The notes below the pieces were generated by a model. It worked only from the letters and a program-made list of their open reading frames with translations. It made no database searches and was not told where the DNA came from. From the NCBI GenBank assembly GCA_964406375.1, contig CAYORM010000019.1:1-51585 (forward strand): 51,585 bases of DNA, given 5' to 3'. Below, piece after piece: positions 33,345 through 42,324 of this stretch. Source of the DNA: CAYORM01 sp964406375 (GTDB lineage: Bacteria; Pseudomonadota; Alphaproteobacteria; DSM-16000; Inquilinaceae). The translations under genes were made by a program, and so were the position numbers. The stretch's first letter is position 1. Each line of letters starts with the position of its first letter.

Positions 33345-33409
33345 CGTCGTCCGCTATTCTGGATTATGTGGCTTCGGCCAGACTCCCGCCCAGCCGTGCC
33401 GCCCTCTGC

Positions 33410-34777
33410 CTATGCCCCCCGCAGCACGGGCTCGATCGCCAGCCCAGCGGCGAGCAGCCGCTCATCCGCATCGCCTGGGGCGTGGAGGGCGAAGGAGGTG
33501 GGCAGCCCGTCGCGGCCCGTCCCATTCGGCAGGGCGAGCCCGCACTGGCCGAGGAAGTTGCCGAGCATCGTATTGCGCAGCGTGGCGATATTGGTCGCAT
33601 GGAAACGCTCGACATCGGCCTCGAGCGGCGCCACGGGCGGCGCCGTGAAAGGCAGGGTCGGGAAGGCCAGCAACGCCCCGTCCAACACCTCGGCCGCTGC
33701 CGCCGCGAGGCGGCGCCGCGCCCGTTGAATACGGATGAGATCGAGCGCCGTCATCTTGCGGCCGAGTTCGATCCGCTGCACGACGCGCGGATCGATCTGC
33801 GCCCGCTCCGGACCATCCAGCCTCGCCTCGTGCTCGGCCAGCGCCTCCGCTGTGGCCAGCGTGCCGTGCCGGCGGATGGTCTCGATGATCTCGTCGAAGA
33901 CCGGGAAGGCGGCGCGGCGGATGGTGACGCCGGCCCGCTCGAGGGCGGCGATCGAGCGCTCGAAATTGGCTATGACCTCGGGCTCCGCCCCGTCCAGCAC
34001 CACGGTCTCGGGCACCAGGAGGCGGATCGAGGCGGGATCGGCACGGCGGATCCCGGGGACCGCGAGACCGCGCATCGCGGCGTCGATCAGCACACAATCC
34101 TCGACCGAGCGGGCGAGCGGCCCGATGGTGTCGAGCGACGGCGCGAGCATGAAGACGCCCTCAGAGGGAACGCGCCCCCAGCTCGTCTTGTAGCCGACCG
34201 TGCCGCAGAAGGCGGCCGGGATGCGGACCGAGCCGCCGGTGTCACTGCCGATCGCGATCGGCACGATCCCCGCCGCCACGGCCACCGCAGATCCCGAGGA
34301 GGAGCCGCCGGGAACGCGCGGCTCGGCACCGCCATGCGGATTGCGCGGCGTGCCGAAATGCGGGTTGAGGCCGAGTGCGGAGAAGGCGAATTCGGTGAGG
34401 TTGGTCTTGCCGATCGAGACGAGCCCTGCGGCTGCTGCCGCGGCAGCGATCGGTGCATCGGCCGCCGCCGGCGGTGCAGCGCGGAGCAGCGCCGAGCCTG
34501 CCGTCGTCGGGGTGCCGGCGAGGTCGACGAGGTCCTTCCAGGCCAGCGGCACCCCGTCCAGCGGCCCGAGCGGCCGGCCTTCGCGATACCGGCGGGCGCT
34601 CGCCTCGGCCTCGCGCCGCGCCCGGTCCGGCGTCAGGGTGATGAAGACGGCGGGATCGCCGAGACGCTCGATCCGCTCGAAGACCGCTTCGGTCACTGCG
34701 ACCGGATCGGCCTGCCCGCCGAGATAGAGCCGCGCCAGCGCCGCGCCGGGCAGCATCGCCAGACGATCCGCGTCCAT
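33410..34777 (-). CDS. Amidase (amidase signature family)
   Basis: A 455-residue cytoplasmic amide hydrolase. The Ser-cis-Ser-Lys triad is visible: Lys81 (LAWKDLVD), the cis-Ser near residue 160 (PGGSSSGSAVA) and nucleophile Ser183 (GSDTGGSVRIPA). The length fits single-domain amidases; no allophanate-hydrolase extension is present. The specific amide is unknown. GGAGGG precedes the ATG at 34777; the upstream open frame is rejected. It lies upstream of, and on the same strand as, the transport operon, with the inverted repeat between them, and 38 nt after the GNAT gene. Confidence 0.92.
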   Translation of the reverse strand: MDADRLAMLPGAALARLYLGGQADPVAVTEAVFERIERLGDPAVFITLTPDRARREAEASARRYREGRPLGPLDGVPLAWKDLVDLAGTPTTAGSALLRAAPPAAADAPIAAAAAAAGLVSIGKTNLTEFAFSALGLNPHFGTPRNPHGGAEPRVPGGSSSGSAVAVAAGIVPIAIGSDTGGSVRIPAAFCGTVGYKTSWGRVPSEGVFMLAPSLDTIGPLARSVEDCVLIDAAMRGLAVPGIRRADPASIRLLVPETVVLDGAEPEVIANFERSIAALERAGVTIRRAAFPVFDEIIETIRRHGTLATAEALAEHEARLDGPERAQIDPRVVQRIELGRKMTALDLIRIQRARRRLAAAAAEVLDGALLAFPTLPFTAPPVAPLEADVERFHATNIATLRNTMLGNFLGQCGLALPNGTGRDGLPTSFALHAPGDADERLLAAGLAIEPVLRGA

Positions 34778-34815
34778 GCCTTCCCTCCTGTGCCGAATGC
34801 GTGTCGTGGTGCCGG

Positions 34816-35319
34816 TCAGCCAGCACGGGCGGCGAGCCGCGCCAGCGCCTCGCCCTCGAGCCTGTAGGCCAGCCACTCGTCGAGATGGGTGAAGCCGAGC
34901 GCATGATAGACATCGCGCGCCGGGTTCCAGTGAAGAACCGACAGCGTCAGCCGCTTGCCGCCGCGGGCGACCGTCAGCGCCGCGAGCCGTGCCACGAGCG
35001 CCCGGCCGACGCCCCGGCCCCGTGCCTGCGGGCGCACATAGAGGTCCTCGAGATGCAGCCCGGCGCAGCCTTCCCAGGTCGAGTAGTTGGGATGGAAAAG
35101 GGCGAACCCCACGGGCTCGCCGTCCAGCTCGGCGATCAGCGCCTCGAAGCGGGGCTCGGGCCCCCAGCCGTCGCGCTCGAGATCGGCGACGGTCGCACGC
35201 ACCGCATCGGCCGCCTTCTCGAAGGTGGCAAGCTCGCGGATCATCGCAAGGATCAGCGCAGCATCGCGCTTTTCGGCGGAACGCAGGACAGGGGCCGCCG
35301 GTACGTCGGATGAAACCAT
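34816..35319 (-). CDS. GNAT family N-acetyltransferase (SSAT-like)
   Basis: A 167-residue acetyltransferase. The acetyl-CoA loop is VRPQARGRGVGRALVARLA, preceded by the beta-4 strand LHLEDLYVRP. The start LRSAEKRDAALILAMIRELATFEKA and the segment FALFHPNYSTWEGCAGLHLEDL are typical of the spermidine/diamine acetyltransferase-like subgroup, and the WNPARDVYHALGF stretch fits as well. The substrate is not assignable further. It diverges from uvrD; the amidase gene lies 38 nt downstream. Confidence 0.92.
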   Translation of the reverse strand: MVSSDVPAAPVLRSAEKRDAALILAMIRELATFEKAADAVRATVADLERDGWGPEPRFEALIAELDGEPVGFALFHPNYSTWEGCAGLHLEDLYVRPQARGRGVGRALVARLAALTVARGGKRLTLSVLHWNPARDVYHALGFTHLDEWLAYRLEGEALARLAARAG

Positions 35320-35440
35320 TCTCGTTCGTCTGTCTGTGATGCCGTTTCGCTTCGTGGCGGCGTCACCCTAGCGCCGCCGGCGCGCCCGGGGCGAGGTCGG
35401 AGATGGCTGGCCGGCGCGGGGCGCATCGCATCGCAAAGCG

Positions 35441-35449
35441 TGTTATACC
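35441..35449 (+). promoter_or_regulatory. Candidate extended -10 element of uvrD, possibly leaderless
   Basis: TGTTATACC reads as an extended -10 box (TG, one base, TATACC). Initiation about 7 nt further would fall at about 35456, nearly on the uvrD ATG at 35458. No -35 match and no Shine-Dalgarno sequence were found. Confidence 0.33.
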
Positions 35450-35457
35450 CCCGGGCC

Positions 35458-37728
35458 ATGAGCGGACATTACGAGAACGCGCCGGCCTCGCCCCGACCGG
35501 ACGCCCGCCCGCCGGCGGCGGCGAGCCCCCTGCTGCAGGGTCTCAACCCCGAGCAGCGCGAGGCGGTCGAGGCGACGGAGGGCCCGGTGCTGGTTCTTGC
35601 CGGCGCGGGCACCGGCAAGACACGGGTGCTGACCACCCGCCTTGCCTATCTCATCGAGCGCGGCGTGCATCCCGGCCGCATCCTGACGGTGACCTTCACC
35701 AACCGCGCCGCGCGCGAGATGCGTGAACGGGTGGCGGCGATGATCGGCGCGCCGACCGAAGGCTGGTGGATGGGCACCTTCCACGCCCTCGCCGCGCGCA
35801 TCCTGCGCCGTCATGCCGAGGAGGTCGGTCTCAAGCCTAGCTTCGGCATCCTCGATACGGATGACCAGCTCCGCATCGTCAAGCAGCTCATCGAGGCCGA
35901 GAGCATCGACAGCCGGCGCTGGCCCGCCCGGGCGCTGCTCGGCGCGATCGAGCGCTGGAAGGATCGTGGCCTGACACCGGACCGGCTGAAGCCGGAGGAT
36001 GCGGGCGATCTGGCCGGCGGCCGCATGGTGGCACTCTACAGCCGCTACCAGGAGCGGCTGCGTACCCTCAACGCCTGCGATTTCGGCGATCTTTTGCTGC
36101 ACAATATCACGATCTTCCAGGCGCGGCCGGAGATCCTGGCCGATTGGCAGCAGCGCTTCCGCTACATCCTGGTCGACGAGTATCAGGACACCAACGTTGC
36201 GCAGTATCTCTGGCTGCGCCTGCTCGCCCAGACGCATCGCAACCTGTGCTGCGTCGGCGACGACGACCAGTCGATCTATTCCTGGCGCGGCGCCGAGATC
36301 GGCAACATCCTGCGCTTCGAGCAGGATTTCCCGGGCGCCCGGGTGATCCGGCTCGAGCGCAACTACCGCTCGACGCAGCCGATCCTCGCCGCCGCCTCCG
36401 GGCTGATCGCGCATAATCGTGGCCGGCTCGGCAAGACGCTGTTCACCGATGCCAGCGGCGGCGAGGCGATCACGGTCCATGCGGTATGGGACGGCGAAGC
36501 GGAGGCGCGCTGGGTCGGCGAGCGTATCGAGGCGCTGCAGCGCGAGGGTGTGCCGCTGTCCCAGATCGCCATCCTGGTGCGCGCCGGCTTCCAGATGCGC
36601 GAGTTCGAGGAGCGCTTTCTGACGCTCGGCCTGCCCTACCGCGTCATTGGCGGCCCGCGCTTTTATGAGCGGCAGGAGATCCGTGACGCTGTCGCCTATC
36701 TGCGGCTCGTCGCGCGACCGGATGATGACCTCGCCTTCGAGCGCATCGTCAATGTGCCCAAGCGCGGTCTGGGCGATGCGACGCTGCAGACGATCCATGC
36801 CCTCGCCCGTGCCACGGGGCTGCCGCTCGCCGAGGCCGCCGCCCGGATCGTCGAGACCGACGAGTTGAAGCCGCGGCCGCGCGGCGCGCTGCGGTCGCTG
36901 ATCGGGGATTTCGACCGCTGGCGGGCGCTGGCGGAGAACTCGCCCGCCGGGGAGCTGGTGCGGATCGTGCTGGATGAAAGCGGCTACACCCGGATGTGGC
37001 AGGCGGAGACGACGCCGGATGCCGCCGGGCGGCTCGACAACCTCAAGGAACTCGTCGGCGCAGTCGAGACGTTCGAATCGCTCACCGCCTTCCTCGAGCA
37101 TGTCGCACTGGTGATGGAGAACGAAACGGCGCCGCCCGGCGAGCAGGTCGTGCTGATGACACTGCATGCGGCCAAGGGGCTCGAATTCGACCATGTCTTC
37201 CTGCCCGGCTGGGAAGAGGGCGTGTTTCCCAACCAGCGGGCGCTCGACGAATCCGGCATCGCCGGGCTCGAGGAGGAACGCCGGCTCGCCTATGTCGGGC
37301 TGACGCGGGCACGCCGGCAGGCCTATGTCGTCACCGCAGCCAACCGGCGCATCCACGGCACCTGGCAGGCGGCGCTGCCGTCGCGCTTTGTCGGTGAGCT
37401 GCCCGAGGATCAGATCCGTCAGAGTTCGGAGCTCGGGCCCGATCCGGATGTCGCCACCAGCCGCCCGTCGCGGCTGTGGACCGTGCCGGCCGGTTTCGGC
37501 GCGCCCCGCCCGCGCCAGCCGATCACCATCGAGGGGACGGGCTATGTCGTCACCGAACGGCAGCGCCCGACGGTGCCCTATGTCCGGGGCGACCGCGTCT
37601 TCCATCAGAAATTCGGCTACGGGACGGTTCGCGACGTCGATTCGGACAAGCTGACGATCGATTTCGACGCGACCGGCGAGAAGCGGGTGGTCGACAGCTT
37701 CGTCAAGCCTGCCGCCCAGGCCGGCTGA
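35458..37728 (+). CDS. uvrD: UvrD/PcrA-type ATP-dependent DNA helicase
   Basis: A 756-residue superfamily 1A helicase of nucleotide excision and mismatch repair. Motif I GAGTGKTRVLTTR is at 49-61, motif Ia TVTFTNRAAREM follows, motif II is LVDEYQDTN, motif III GDDDQSIYSWRGA, motif IV RLERNYRS, motif V VVLMTLHAAKGLEFDHVFLPG and motif VI YVGLTRARRQAYV. The C-terminal region ends with a small Tudor-like segment (GDRVFHQKFGYGTVRDVDSDKLTIDFDATGEKRVV), as in UvrD/PcrA. An in-frame GTG at 35440 is rejected because it precedes the likely transcription start. No ribosome-binding site is visible. Confidence 0.95.
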   Translation: MSGHYENAPASPRPDARPPAAASPLLQGLNPEQREAVEATEGPVLVLAGAGTGKTRVLTTRLAYLIERGVHPGRILTVTFTNRAAREMRERVAAMIGAPTEGWWMGTFHALAARILRRHAEEVGLKPSFGILDTDDQLRIVKQLIEAESIDSRRWPARALLGAIERWKDRGLTPDRLKPEDAGDLAGGRMVALYSRYQERLRTLNACDFGDLLLHNITIFQARPEILADWQQRFRYILVDEYQDTNVAQYLWLRLLAQTHRNLCCVGDDDQSIYSWRGAEIGNILRFEQDFPGARVIRLERNYRSTQPILAAASGLIAHNRGRLGKTLFTDASGGEAITVHAVWDGEAEARWVGERIEALQREGVPLSQIAILVRAGFQMREFEERFLTLGLPYRVIGGPRFYERQEIRDAVAYLRLVARPDDDLAFERIVNVPKRGLGDATLQTIHALARATGLPLAEAAARIVETDELKPRPRGALRSLIGDFDRWRALAENSPAGELVRIVLDESGYTRMWQAETTPDAAGRLDNLKELVGAVETFESLTAFLEHVALVMENETAPPGEQVVLMTLHAAKGLEFDHVFLPGWEEGVFPNQRALDESGIAGLEEERRLAYVGLTRARRQAYVVTAANRRIHGTWQAALPSRFVGELPEDQIRQSSELGPDPDVATSRPSRLWTVPAGFGAPRPRQPITIEGTGYVVTERQRPTVPYVRGDRVFHQKFGYGTVRDVDSDKLTIDFDATGEKRVVDSFVKPAAQAG

Positions 37729-37797
37729 TCCGCCGCTGCAGAACTGCCCGACCGGTCCGCCGTCGGCTCACACCAACGAATCATCATCAAATTTTTC

Positions 37798-37826
37798 TTA
37801 CTTTCTTGGTCGATTTGGCGTTATGT
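37798..37826 (+). promoter_or_regulatory. Candidate promoter for the secreted-protein pair
   Basis: TTACTT at 37798-37803 and TTATGT at 37821-37826 are 17 nt apart, within a locally AT-rich stretch (ATTTTTCTTACTTTCTTGG) that stands out in this GC-rich window. It lies about 90 nt before the ATG at 37917. Confidence 0.4.
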
Positions 37827-37852
37827 TCGCAAATGAGGGAAAGGGCACGGGG

Positions 37853-37892
37853 GCCGGCCGGTTTTTGCAGGCCATCCTGCAAGCCAGCCGGC
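37853..37892 (+). other. Leader hairpin upstream of the secreted-protein pair
   Basis: TTGCAGG at 37865-37871 pairs with CCTGCAA at 37876-37882 around a CCAT loop. GCCGGC at 37853-37858 can pair with GCCGGC at 37887-37892 as an outer stem. The structure would lie in the 5' untranslated leader of the gene at 37917. Confidence 0.45.
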
Positions 37893-37916
37893 GTCGAGTA
37901 ACGGGGTGAGAGGGCA

Positions 37917-38603
37917 ATGCGGTGGATCGCTCGTGGCCTGCTGGCTCGTGGCCTGCTGATTGCCGCCACGGCAATGGCAACTTCGTCTTTGGCGGCAACC
38001 GCCGCGTCGGATGGCATGCGTACGGTCCTGTTGCCGGGCGGACCCGATGAGGGTGTCGGAATCGTGATCCCGGAGGGCTGGGCCCTCAACTGGCGGGATG
38101 AGCATGGCCCGATGGCGGTGCTGGAGTTCCTCCCGGAGGGCGAAACGGCTGAGGAATGGACCGAGATGATCGCGGTCCAGCGTTTCGCCTCGATGCCATC
38201 GGTCGATCCGGCGGCGTTCCTGGAGCGTGTCCAGGCCGCCTTTTCGGCCGCCTGCCCGGGCATCGTCGCCGGACAGCTCTTGGAGGATGTCTTCGAGACC
38301 CTGCCGATCGCCCTGCATTCCGTCGGCTGCACGCTCAACCCTGATTCGGGAAAGGGCGAGATCGCACTCTTCACGGCGGTCGCGGGGCGGCAGGCGCTCT
38401 ACGTTTTCCAACGGAGCTGGCGCGTCGATGCGTTCACGCCGGAGACGATCCCGCTGACCGGGGAGGTGATCAATGCGGGCAGCGCCGATATCGGCCGGAT
38501 CTTCGTCTGCGCGGGCGATGTGACGCAGGACCCCCACTGCCCCCCGGCGATGCGCGACGCCCTCGCCACGGCGGACATCTCGCTGTCGCCGTTGATTCGG
38601 TGA
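37917..38603 (+). CDS. Secreted protein of unknown function, paralog A
   Basis: A 228-residue protein that I do not recognise. Residues 1-27 form a signal peptide (ends SSLAATAA). The mature part opens with MRTVLLPGGPDEGVGIVIPEGWALNW and contains conserved cysteines at SAACPG, SVGCTLNP, IFVCAGD and HCPP. It is related to the gene 70 nt downstream: [LV]GCT....G.GEI.L.T.V, LQR.W.VDAF and GR...C align in order. A short leading beta-strand region ending in P.GW suggests a small globular periplasmic domain. GAGAGG precedes the ATG. Function is unknown; duplication is the main clue. Confidence 0.75.
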   Translation: MRWIARGLLARGLLIAATAMATSSLAATAASDGMRTVLLPGGPDEGVGIVIPEGWALNWRDEHGPMAVLEFLPEGETAEEWTEMIAVQRFASMPSVDPAAFLERVQAAFSAACPGIVAGQLLEDVFETLPIALHSVGCTLNPDSGKGEIALFTAVAGRQALYVFQRSWRVDAFTPETIPLTGEVINAGSADIGRIFVCAGDVTQDPHCPPAMRDALATADISLSPLIR

Positions 38604-38673
38604 GATCGTCGGCTTTCCTCTGATCGGGCCGCCCATCTGGCGAGGGCGCATCCCGTGACGTAGTCTCGCGGGC

Positions 38674-39324
38674 ATGCGCCGAAGCCTTCTCCTCCTGACG
38701 ACGCTGCTGGCGAGCGTATCGTCCTCCGCCCTGGCGCTGGACGGTGTGGTGCTGCTGCCCGATGGCGAGGGCGCGGCCCTCGCCCTTGCGTTGCCGGACG
38801 GCTGGACCGCGGATGCCGTCCCCACCGATCCGTCCGGCCCGGCCGAGCCGGTCGAGACGCTCGCGGTGTTGCGCCCGCCCGGACCGGCGGCAGGCCATAT
38901 CGAGCTGGGCCGTGCCGGCCGTGCCGGCGACAGCGACACCCTTCTTGACCGGATCGAGCTGCGTCTGCGCCAGAGCTGCGCCGCCGTGCAGTATGGTGAC
39001 AGGCTGCCCTTCCTGTCCGGCCCCCTCAGCGGCACGGTCACGACGCTCGGCTGCACCGAGCGGCACGGCACCGGCCGCGGCGAGATCCGGCTGATCACCA
39101 CCGTACCGGGCGATCTGACGACCTGGGTGCTGCAGCGCGTCTGGGAGGTCGATGCCTTCGACGTGATGGCCACACCCATCGACAGCGAAGCACTCCGAAC
39201 CGGCGCGGCCGAGATGGGGCGCTTCGCCCTGTGCCGGGCCGACACCATCACCGAGACCTGCCCGCAGCCGATCGCCGATGCCATCGCCGGGGCCGGCGGC
39301 TCCTCCGATCCCGTCCTGCCCTGA
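38674..39324 (+). CDS. Secreted protein of unknown function, paralog B
   Basis: A 216-residue exported protein, signal peptide at residues 1-22 (ends SSALA before LDGVV). It shares with paralog A the opening VLLPDGEGAALALALPDGW, the segment LGCTERHGTGRGEIRLITTVPGD, QRVWEVDAF, and the cysteine pattern (QSCAAV, LGCT, FALCRAD, ETCPQP). Identity outside these blocks is low, so the two have diverged and probably have distinct partners or ligands. prmA starts 27 nt after the stop. No strong ribosome-binding site was seen for the ATG. Confidence 0.75.
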   Translation: MRRSLLLLTTLLASVSSSALALDGVVLLPDGEGAALALALPDGWTADAVPTDPSGPAEPVETLAVLRPPGPAAGHIELGRAGRAGDSDTLLDRIELRLRQSCAAVQYGDRLPFLSGPLSGTVTTLGCTERHGTGRGEIRLITTVPGDLTTWVLQRVWEVDAFDVMATPIDSEALRTGAAEMGRFALCRADTITETCPQPIADAIAGAGGSSDPVLP

Positions 39325-39351
39325 TCCCATCCCACCGGAGTCCCGCGCGCG

Positions 39352-40248
39352 ATGCTTCGTGCCGTTCCCGACGAGCCCGCCTCCTCCTGGCGGCTGGCCA
39401 CCACCGTACCAGCGTCGGCCGCTGCCGCGGTTGAGGAGGCGCTCGAGCCCTTCTGCGATTCGGTCGCACGCTTTGAAGCCGATGCCGAGGGGCGGCACTG
39501 GCTCGTCGAGGGTGTGAGTCGGCAGCGCCCGCCAGCGGAGCGGGTGACGGCCGCGGTCGCGGTCGCGGCGATGGCGGCGGGCGTGCCGCTGCCGGATGTG
39601 ACGATCGAGCGCCTGCCGCCTATCGACTGGCTCGCCGCGACCCGCAGCGCCTTCCCGCCGATCGACATCCCGCCCTTCCACATCTACGGCTCGCATGTCG
39701 AGACGCCGCCGCCGGCCGGCCGGATCGGCATCTGCATCGACGCGGCGACCGCCTTCGGCTCGGGCGAGCACCCGACGACGGAGGGCTGCCTGCGGGCGAT
39801 CGCCGGGCTCGCGCGCGCCGGCTTCCGGCCGCGCCGCACGCTGGACATGGGCAGCGGCAGCGGCATCCTCGCCTTCGCCGCGGCACGGGCGCTCGGGACG
39901 CCCGTGCTCGCCTGCGACATCGATCCCGAATCCGTCCGCGTCGCCCGTGTGAATGCACGGGTCAACCGCCTCTCCCACCGCGTGCGGGCGCTGGTCTCGG
40001 ACGGCTATCGCCGCCGCGAGGTCGCCGAGGGCGGCCCCTATGATCTGATCCTGGCAAACATCCTCGCGCGGCCGCTCGCGGCGATGGCGCACGATTTGCG
40101 GCGGCATCTCGCGCCGGGCGGGGTCGCGATCCTCGCGGGGCTGCTCGCCCGGCAGGAGGCACAGGTGCTGGCTGCCCATCGCCTGCAGGGGCTGCGGTTG
40201 CGCCGGCGGCTGCCGGTGCGCGGCTGGCCGACGCTCGTGATCGGTTGA
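39352..40248 (+). CDS. prmA: Ribosomal protein L11 methyltransferase
   Basis: A 298-residue SAM-dependent enzyme that trimethylates ribosomal protein L11. The N-terminal substrate-recognition domain (about 1-100) precedes a class I methyltransferase domain with ATAFGSGEHPTTEGCL, SAM motif DMGSGSGILAFAAARALG and post-I acidic motif ACDIDPESV. The motif DLILANILARPL near residue 225 matches the PrmA NPP-like active-site region, with an Asn-Ile variant seen in PrmA. CCGGAG lies 11 nt before the ATG. It stands between the paralog pair and the aminopeptidase gene, all in the same direction. Confidence 0.94.
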   Translation: MLRAVPDEPASSWRLATTVPASAAAAVEEALEPFCDSVARFEADAEGRHWLVEGVSRQRPPAERVTAAVAVAAMAAGVPLPDVTIERLPPIDWLAATRSAFPPIDIPPFHIYGSHVETPPPAGRIGICIDAATAFGSGEHPTTEGCLRAIAGLARAGFRPRRTLDMGSGSGILAFAAARALGTPVLACDIDPESVRVARVNARVNRLSHRVRALVSDGYRRREVAEGGPYDLILANILARPLAAMAHDLRRHLAPGGVAILAGLLARQEAQVLAAHRLQGLRLRRRLPVRGWPTLVIG

Positions 40249-40279
40249 AAGCCCGGCGGCTTTGGCGCATCGATCGGCG

Positions 40280-42313
40280 ATGCACGACGCGACCAACCAG
40301 CCCGCCGCCCCCCACGCCGATGATCCGGACGCGCTGCTCGATGCCGCGATCGCGGCCGGGGTGGCGCTGGAACGCGAGGCCCTGCGCGCCCTTCTCGACG
40401 GCGTGAACGCGGCGCCCGCCGGCCCCCGCCCCGATGCTTGGCTCGACCTTTTGCCCGAACCGCCCTCCGAGGCGGCGCGCGCCCGTCTCAAGGCGGCACG
40501 AGAGGCTTTGGCGCGCTCGACCCGCCCGCCGTCGCCGCCGCTGCCGGCGCGGCTGCCGGCGCTGCGCGAGGTGCTGGCGGCGGCCGGGATCGATCTTTTC
40601 TTCGTGCCGCATGGCGATGAGCATCAGAGCGAGTACCCGCCCGCAGCGACCGAGCGGCTGGCCTGGCTGACCGGCTTCACCGGCTCGGCCGGCATGGCGG
40701 TCGTCGCCGCGACCCGCGCGGCGATCTTCGTCGACGGCCGCTATACGGTGCAGGTCCGAGAGCAGGCCGATCCGGCGGCCTGGGAGATGCGCCACCTCAT
40801 CGATGACCCGCATGACCGATGGGCGGCGGCGGCGCTGCCGCGGGACGGGGTCGCCGGCTATGACCCGCGGATCGTCACCCCCGGCTGGGTCGAGCGGACG
40901 CGGCGGACGATCGAGGCGGCAGGCGGCAGGCTCGTGCCGCTCGACGACAACCCGATCGACCGCATCTGGACCGACCGTCCGGCACGGCCGATCGCCCCGG
41001 CGGTCCCCCATCCCGTCCGTTTCGCCGGCCGCGATGCCGCGGAGAAGCGGACTGAGATCGCTGCCGCCATCGAGGCCGAGGGGGCCGATGCCGTACTCCT
41101 CTCGGCGCCCGAATCGATCGCCTGGCTGCTCAATCTGCGTGGCGGCGATTGTCCACACACGCCGCTGATGCTCGGCCATGCACTGTTGCGCCGCGATGGC
41201 ACCGTCGAGCTGTTCGCCGATCGCCGCAAGCTGACACGCGCGCTCGAACGCCATCTCGGCAATGCCGTCCGGCCGCGCGACGAGGCCGAGCTTGCCCCGG
41301 CGCTGCGTGCCCTCGGCGCGGCAGGGGCGACGATCCTTCTCGACCGGGCGACGGCGAGCGACTTCCACCACCAGATGCTGCGCGGCGCCGGCGCCACGGT
41401 CAGGTTGGTCGACGATCCCTGCGCCCTGCCGCGCGCACGCAAGAATCCGGTCGAGCTGGCCGGGGCACGGGCGGCGCATCGCCGTGACGGCGCCGCGGTC
41501 ACGCGCTTTCTGCACTGGCTCGACGGTGCCTGGCGGTCGGGCATCGACGAAATCGAGGCCGCCGACCGGTTGCGTGCGTTCCGCGCCGAGGATCCGGACT
41601 GGCGGGACGACAGCTTCGATACGATCTCGGCCGCGGGCCCCAACGCGGCCATCCCGCATTATCGGGTGAGCCTCGCCTCGAACCGTCGTCTCGCGGCGGG
41701 CGAGGTCTATCTCGTCGACAGCGGTGCACAGTACCTCGACGGCACCACCGATATCACCCGCACCATCGGTCTCGGCCCCGTACCCGAGGCGGTGCGCAGG
41801 GCGTTCACGCTGGTGCTCGAAGGGCATGTCGCGGTGGCGACGGCGCGTTTCCCCGAGGGCGCGTCCGGCGCCCAGCTCGACCCCTTCGCCCGCCGCGCGC
41901 TGTGGGCGCATGGTCTCGATTTCGACCACGGCACCGGCCATGGCGTCGGCTCCTACCTCTCGGTGCACGAAGGGCCGCAGCGTATTTCACGCGCCGGGTC
42001 CGTCCCCCTTGCGCCGGGCATGATCCTGTCGAACGAACCGGGCTATTACCGGCCCGGCGCCTTCGGCATCCGCACCGAAAACCTGCTCGTGGTGCGCCCC
42101 TGCCCCGACCTGCCGGAGGCGGAGCGGCGCATGCTCGATTTCGAGACCATCACCCTCGCCCCGATCGACCGGACGCTGATCGACGCGACATATCTGAGCG
42201 AGGAGGCCCGGCGCTGGCTGAACGCCTATCACGCGCGGGTGATGGAGGAGATCGGGCCGCTGGTGCCCGAGGACACACGGCGCTGGCTCGCCGCGGCCAC
42301 CGCACCGGTCTGA
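40280..42313 (+). CDS. Aminopeptidase P family metallopeptidase (M24B, long form)
   Basis: A 677-residue cytoplasmic peptidase predicted to remove N-terminal residues before proline. Two creatinase-like N-terminal domains precede the pita-bread catalytic domain, where the metal ligands sit: Asp residues in YLVDSGAQYLDGTTDITRT, His in GTGHGVGSYLSVHEGP, Glu in LSNEPGYYRPG and Glu in RTENLLVV. Compared with the usual 600-residue form it carries an extra N-terminal stretch of about 85 residues rich in Ala, Asp and Pro. ATG at 40280 is used; the frame opens at a TTG at 40262. The next gene follows after 11 nt. Confidence 0.93.
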   Translation: MHDATNQPAAPHADDPDALLDAAIAAGVALEREALRALLDGVNAAPAGPRPDAWLDLLPEPPSEAARARLKAAREALARSTRPPSPPLPARLPALREVLAAAGIDLFFVPHGDEHQSEYPPAATERLAWLTGFTGSAGMAVVAATRAAIFVDGRYTVQVREQADPAAWEMRHLIDDPHDRWAAAALPRDGVAGYDPRIVTPGWVERTRRTIEAAGGRLVPLDDNPIDRIWTDRPARPIAPAVPHPVRFAGRDAAEKRTEIAAAIEAEGADAVLLSAPESIAWLLNLRGGDCPHTPLMLGHALLRRDGTVELFADRRKLTRALERHLGNAVRPRDEAELAPALRALGAAGATILLDRATASDFHHQMLRGAGATVRLVDDPCALPRARKNPVELAGARAAHRRDGAAVTRFLHWLDGAWRSGIDEIEAADRLRAFRAEDPDWRDDSFDTISAAGPNAAIPHYRVSLASNRRLAAGEVYLVDSGAQYLDGTTDITRTIGLGPVPEAVRRAFTLVLEGHVAVATARFPEGASGAQLDPFARRALWAHGLDFDHGTGHGVGSYLSVHEGPQRISRAGSVPLAPGMILSNEPGYYRPGAFGIRTENLLVVRPCPDLPEAERRMLDFETITLAPIDRTLIDATYLSEEARRWLNAYHARVMEEIGPLVPEDTRRWLAAATAPV

Positions 42314-42324
42314 GGGATCGCGGG

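Noticed and set aside
35443..37605. 720-codon open frame antisense to uvrD
   Set aside because: uvrD shows every helicase motif in the other frame; long antisense frames are expected at this GC content.
37821..39683. Long minus-strand open frame across the secreted-protein pair
   Set aside because: It is Ser/Arg/Pro-rich with no domain, while the plus-strand genes have signal peptides and mutual similarity.
39962..41968. 668-codon minus-strand frame over prmA and the aminopeptidase gene
   Set aside because: Composition is typical of an antisense shadow and the plus-strand products are unambiguous.
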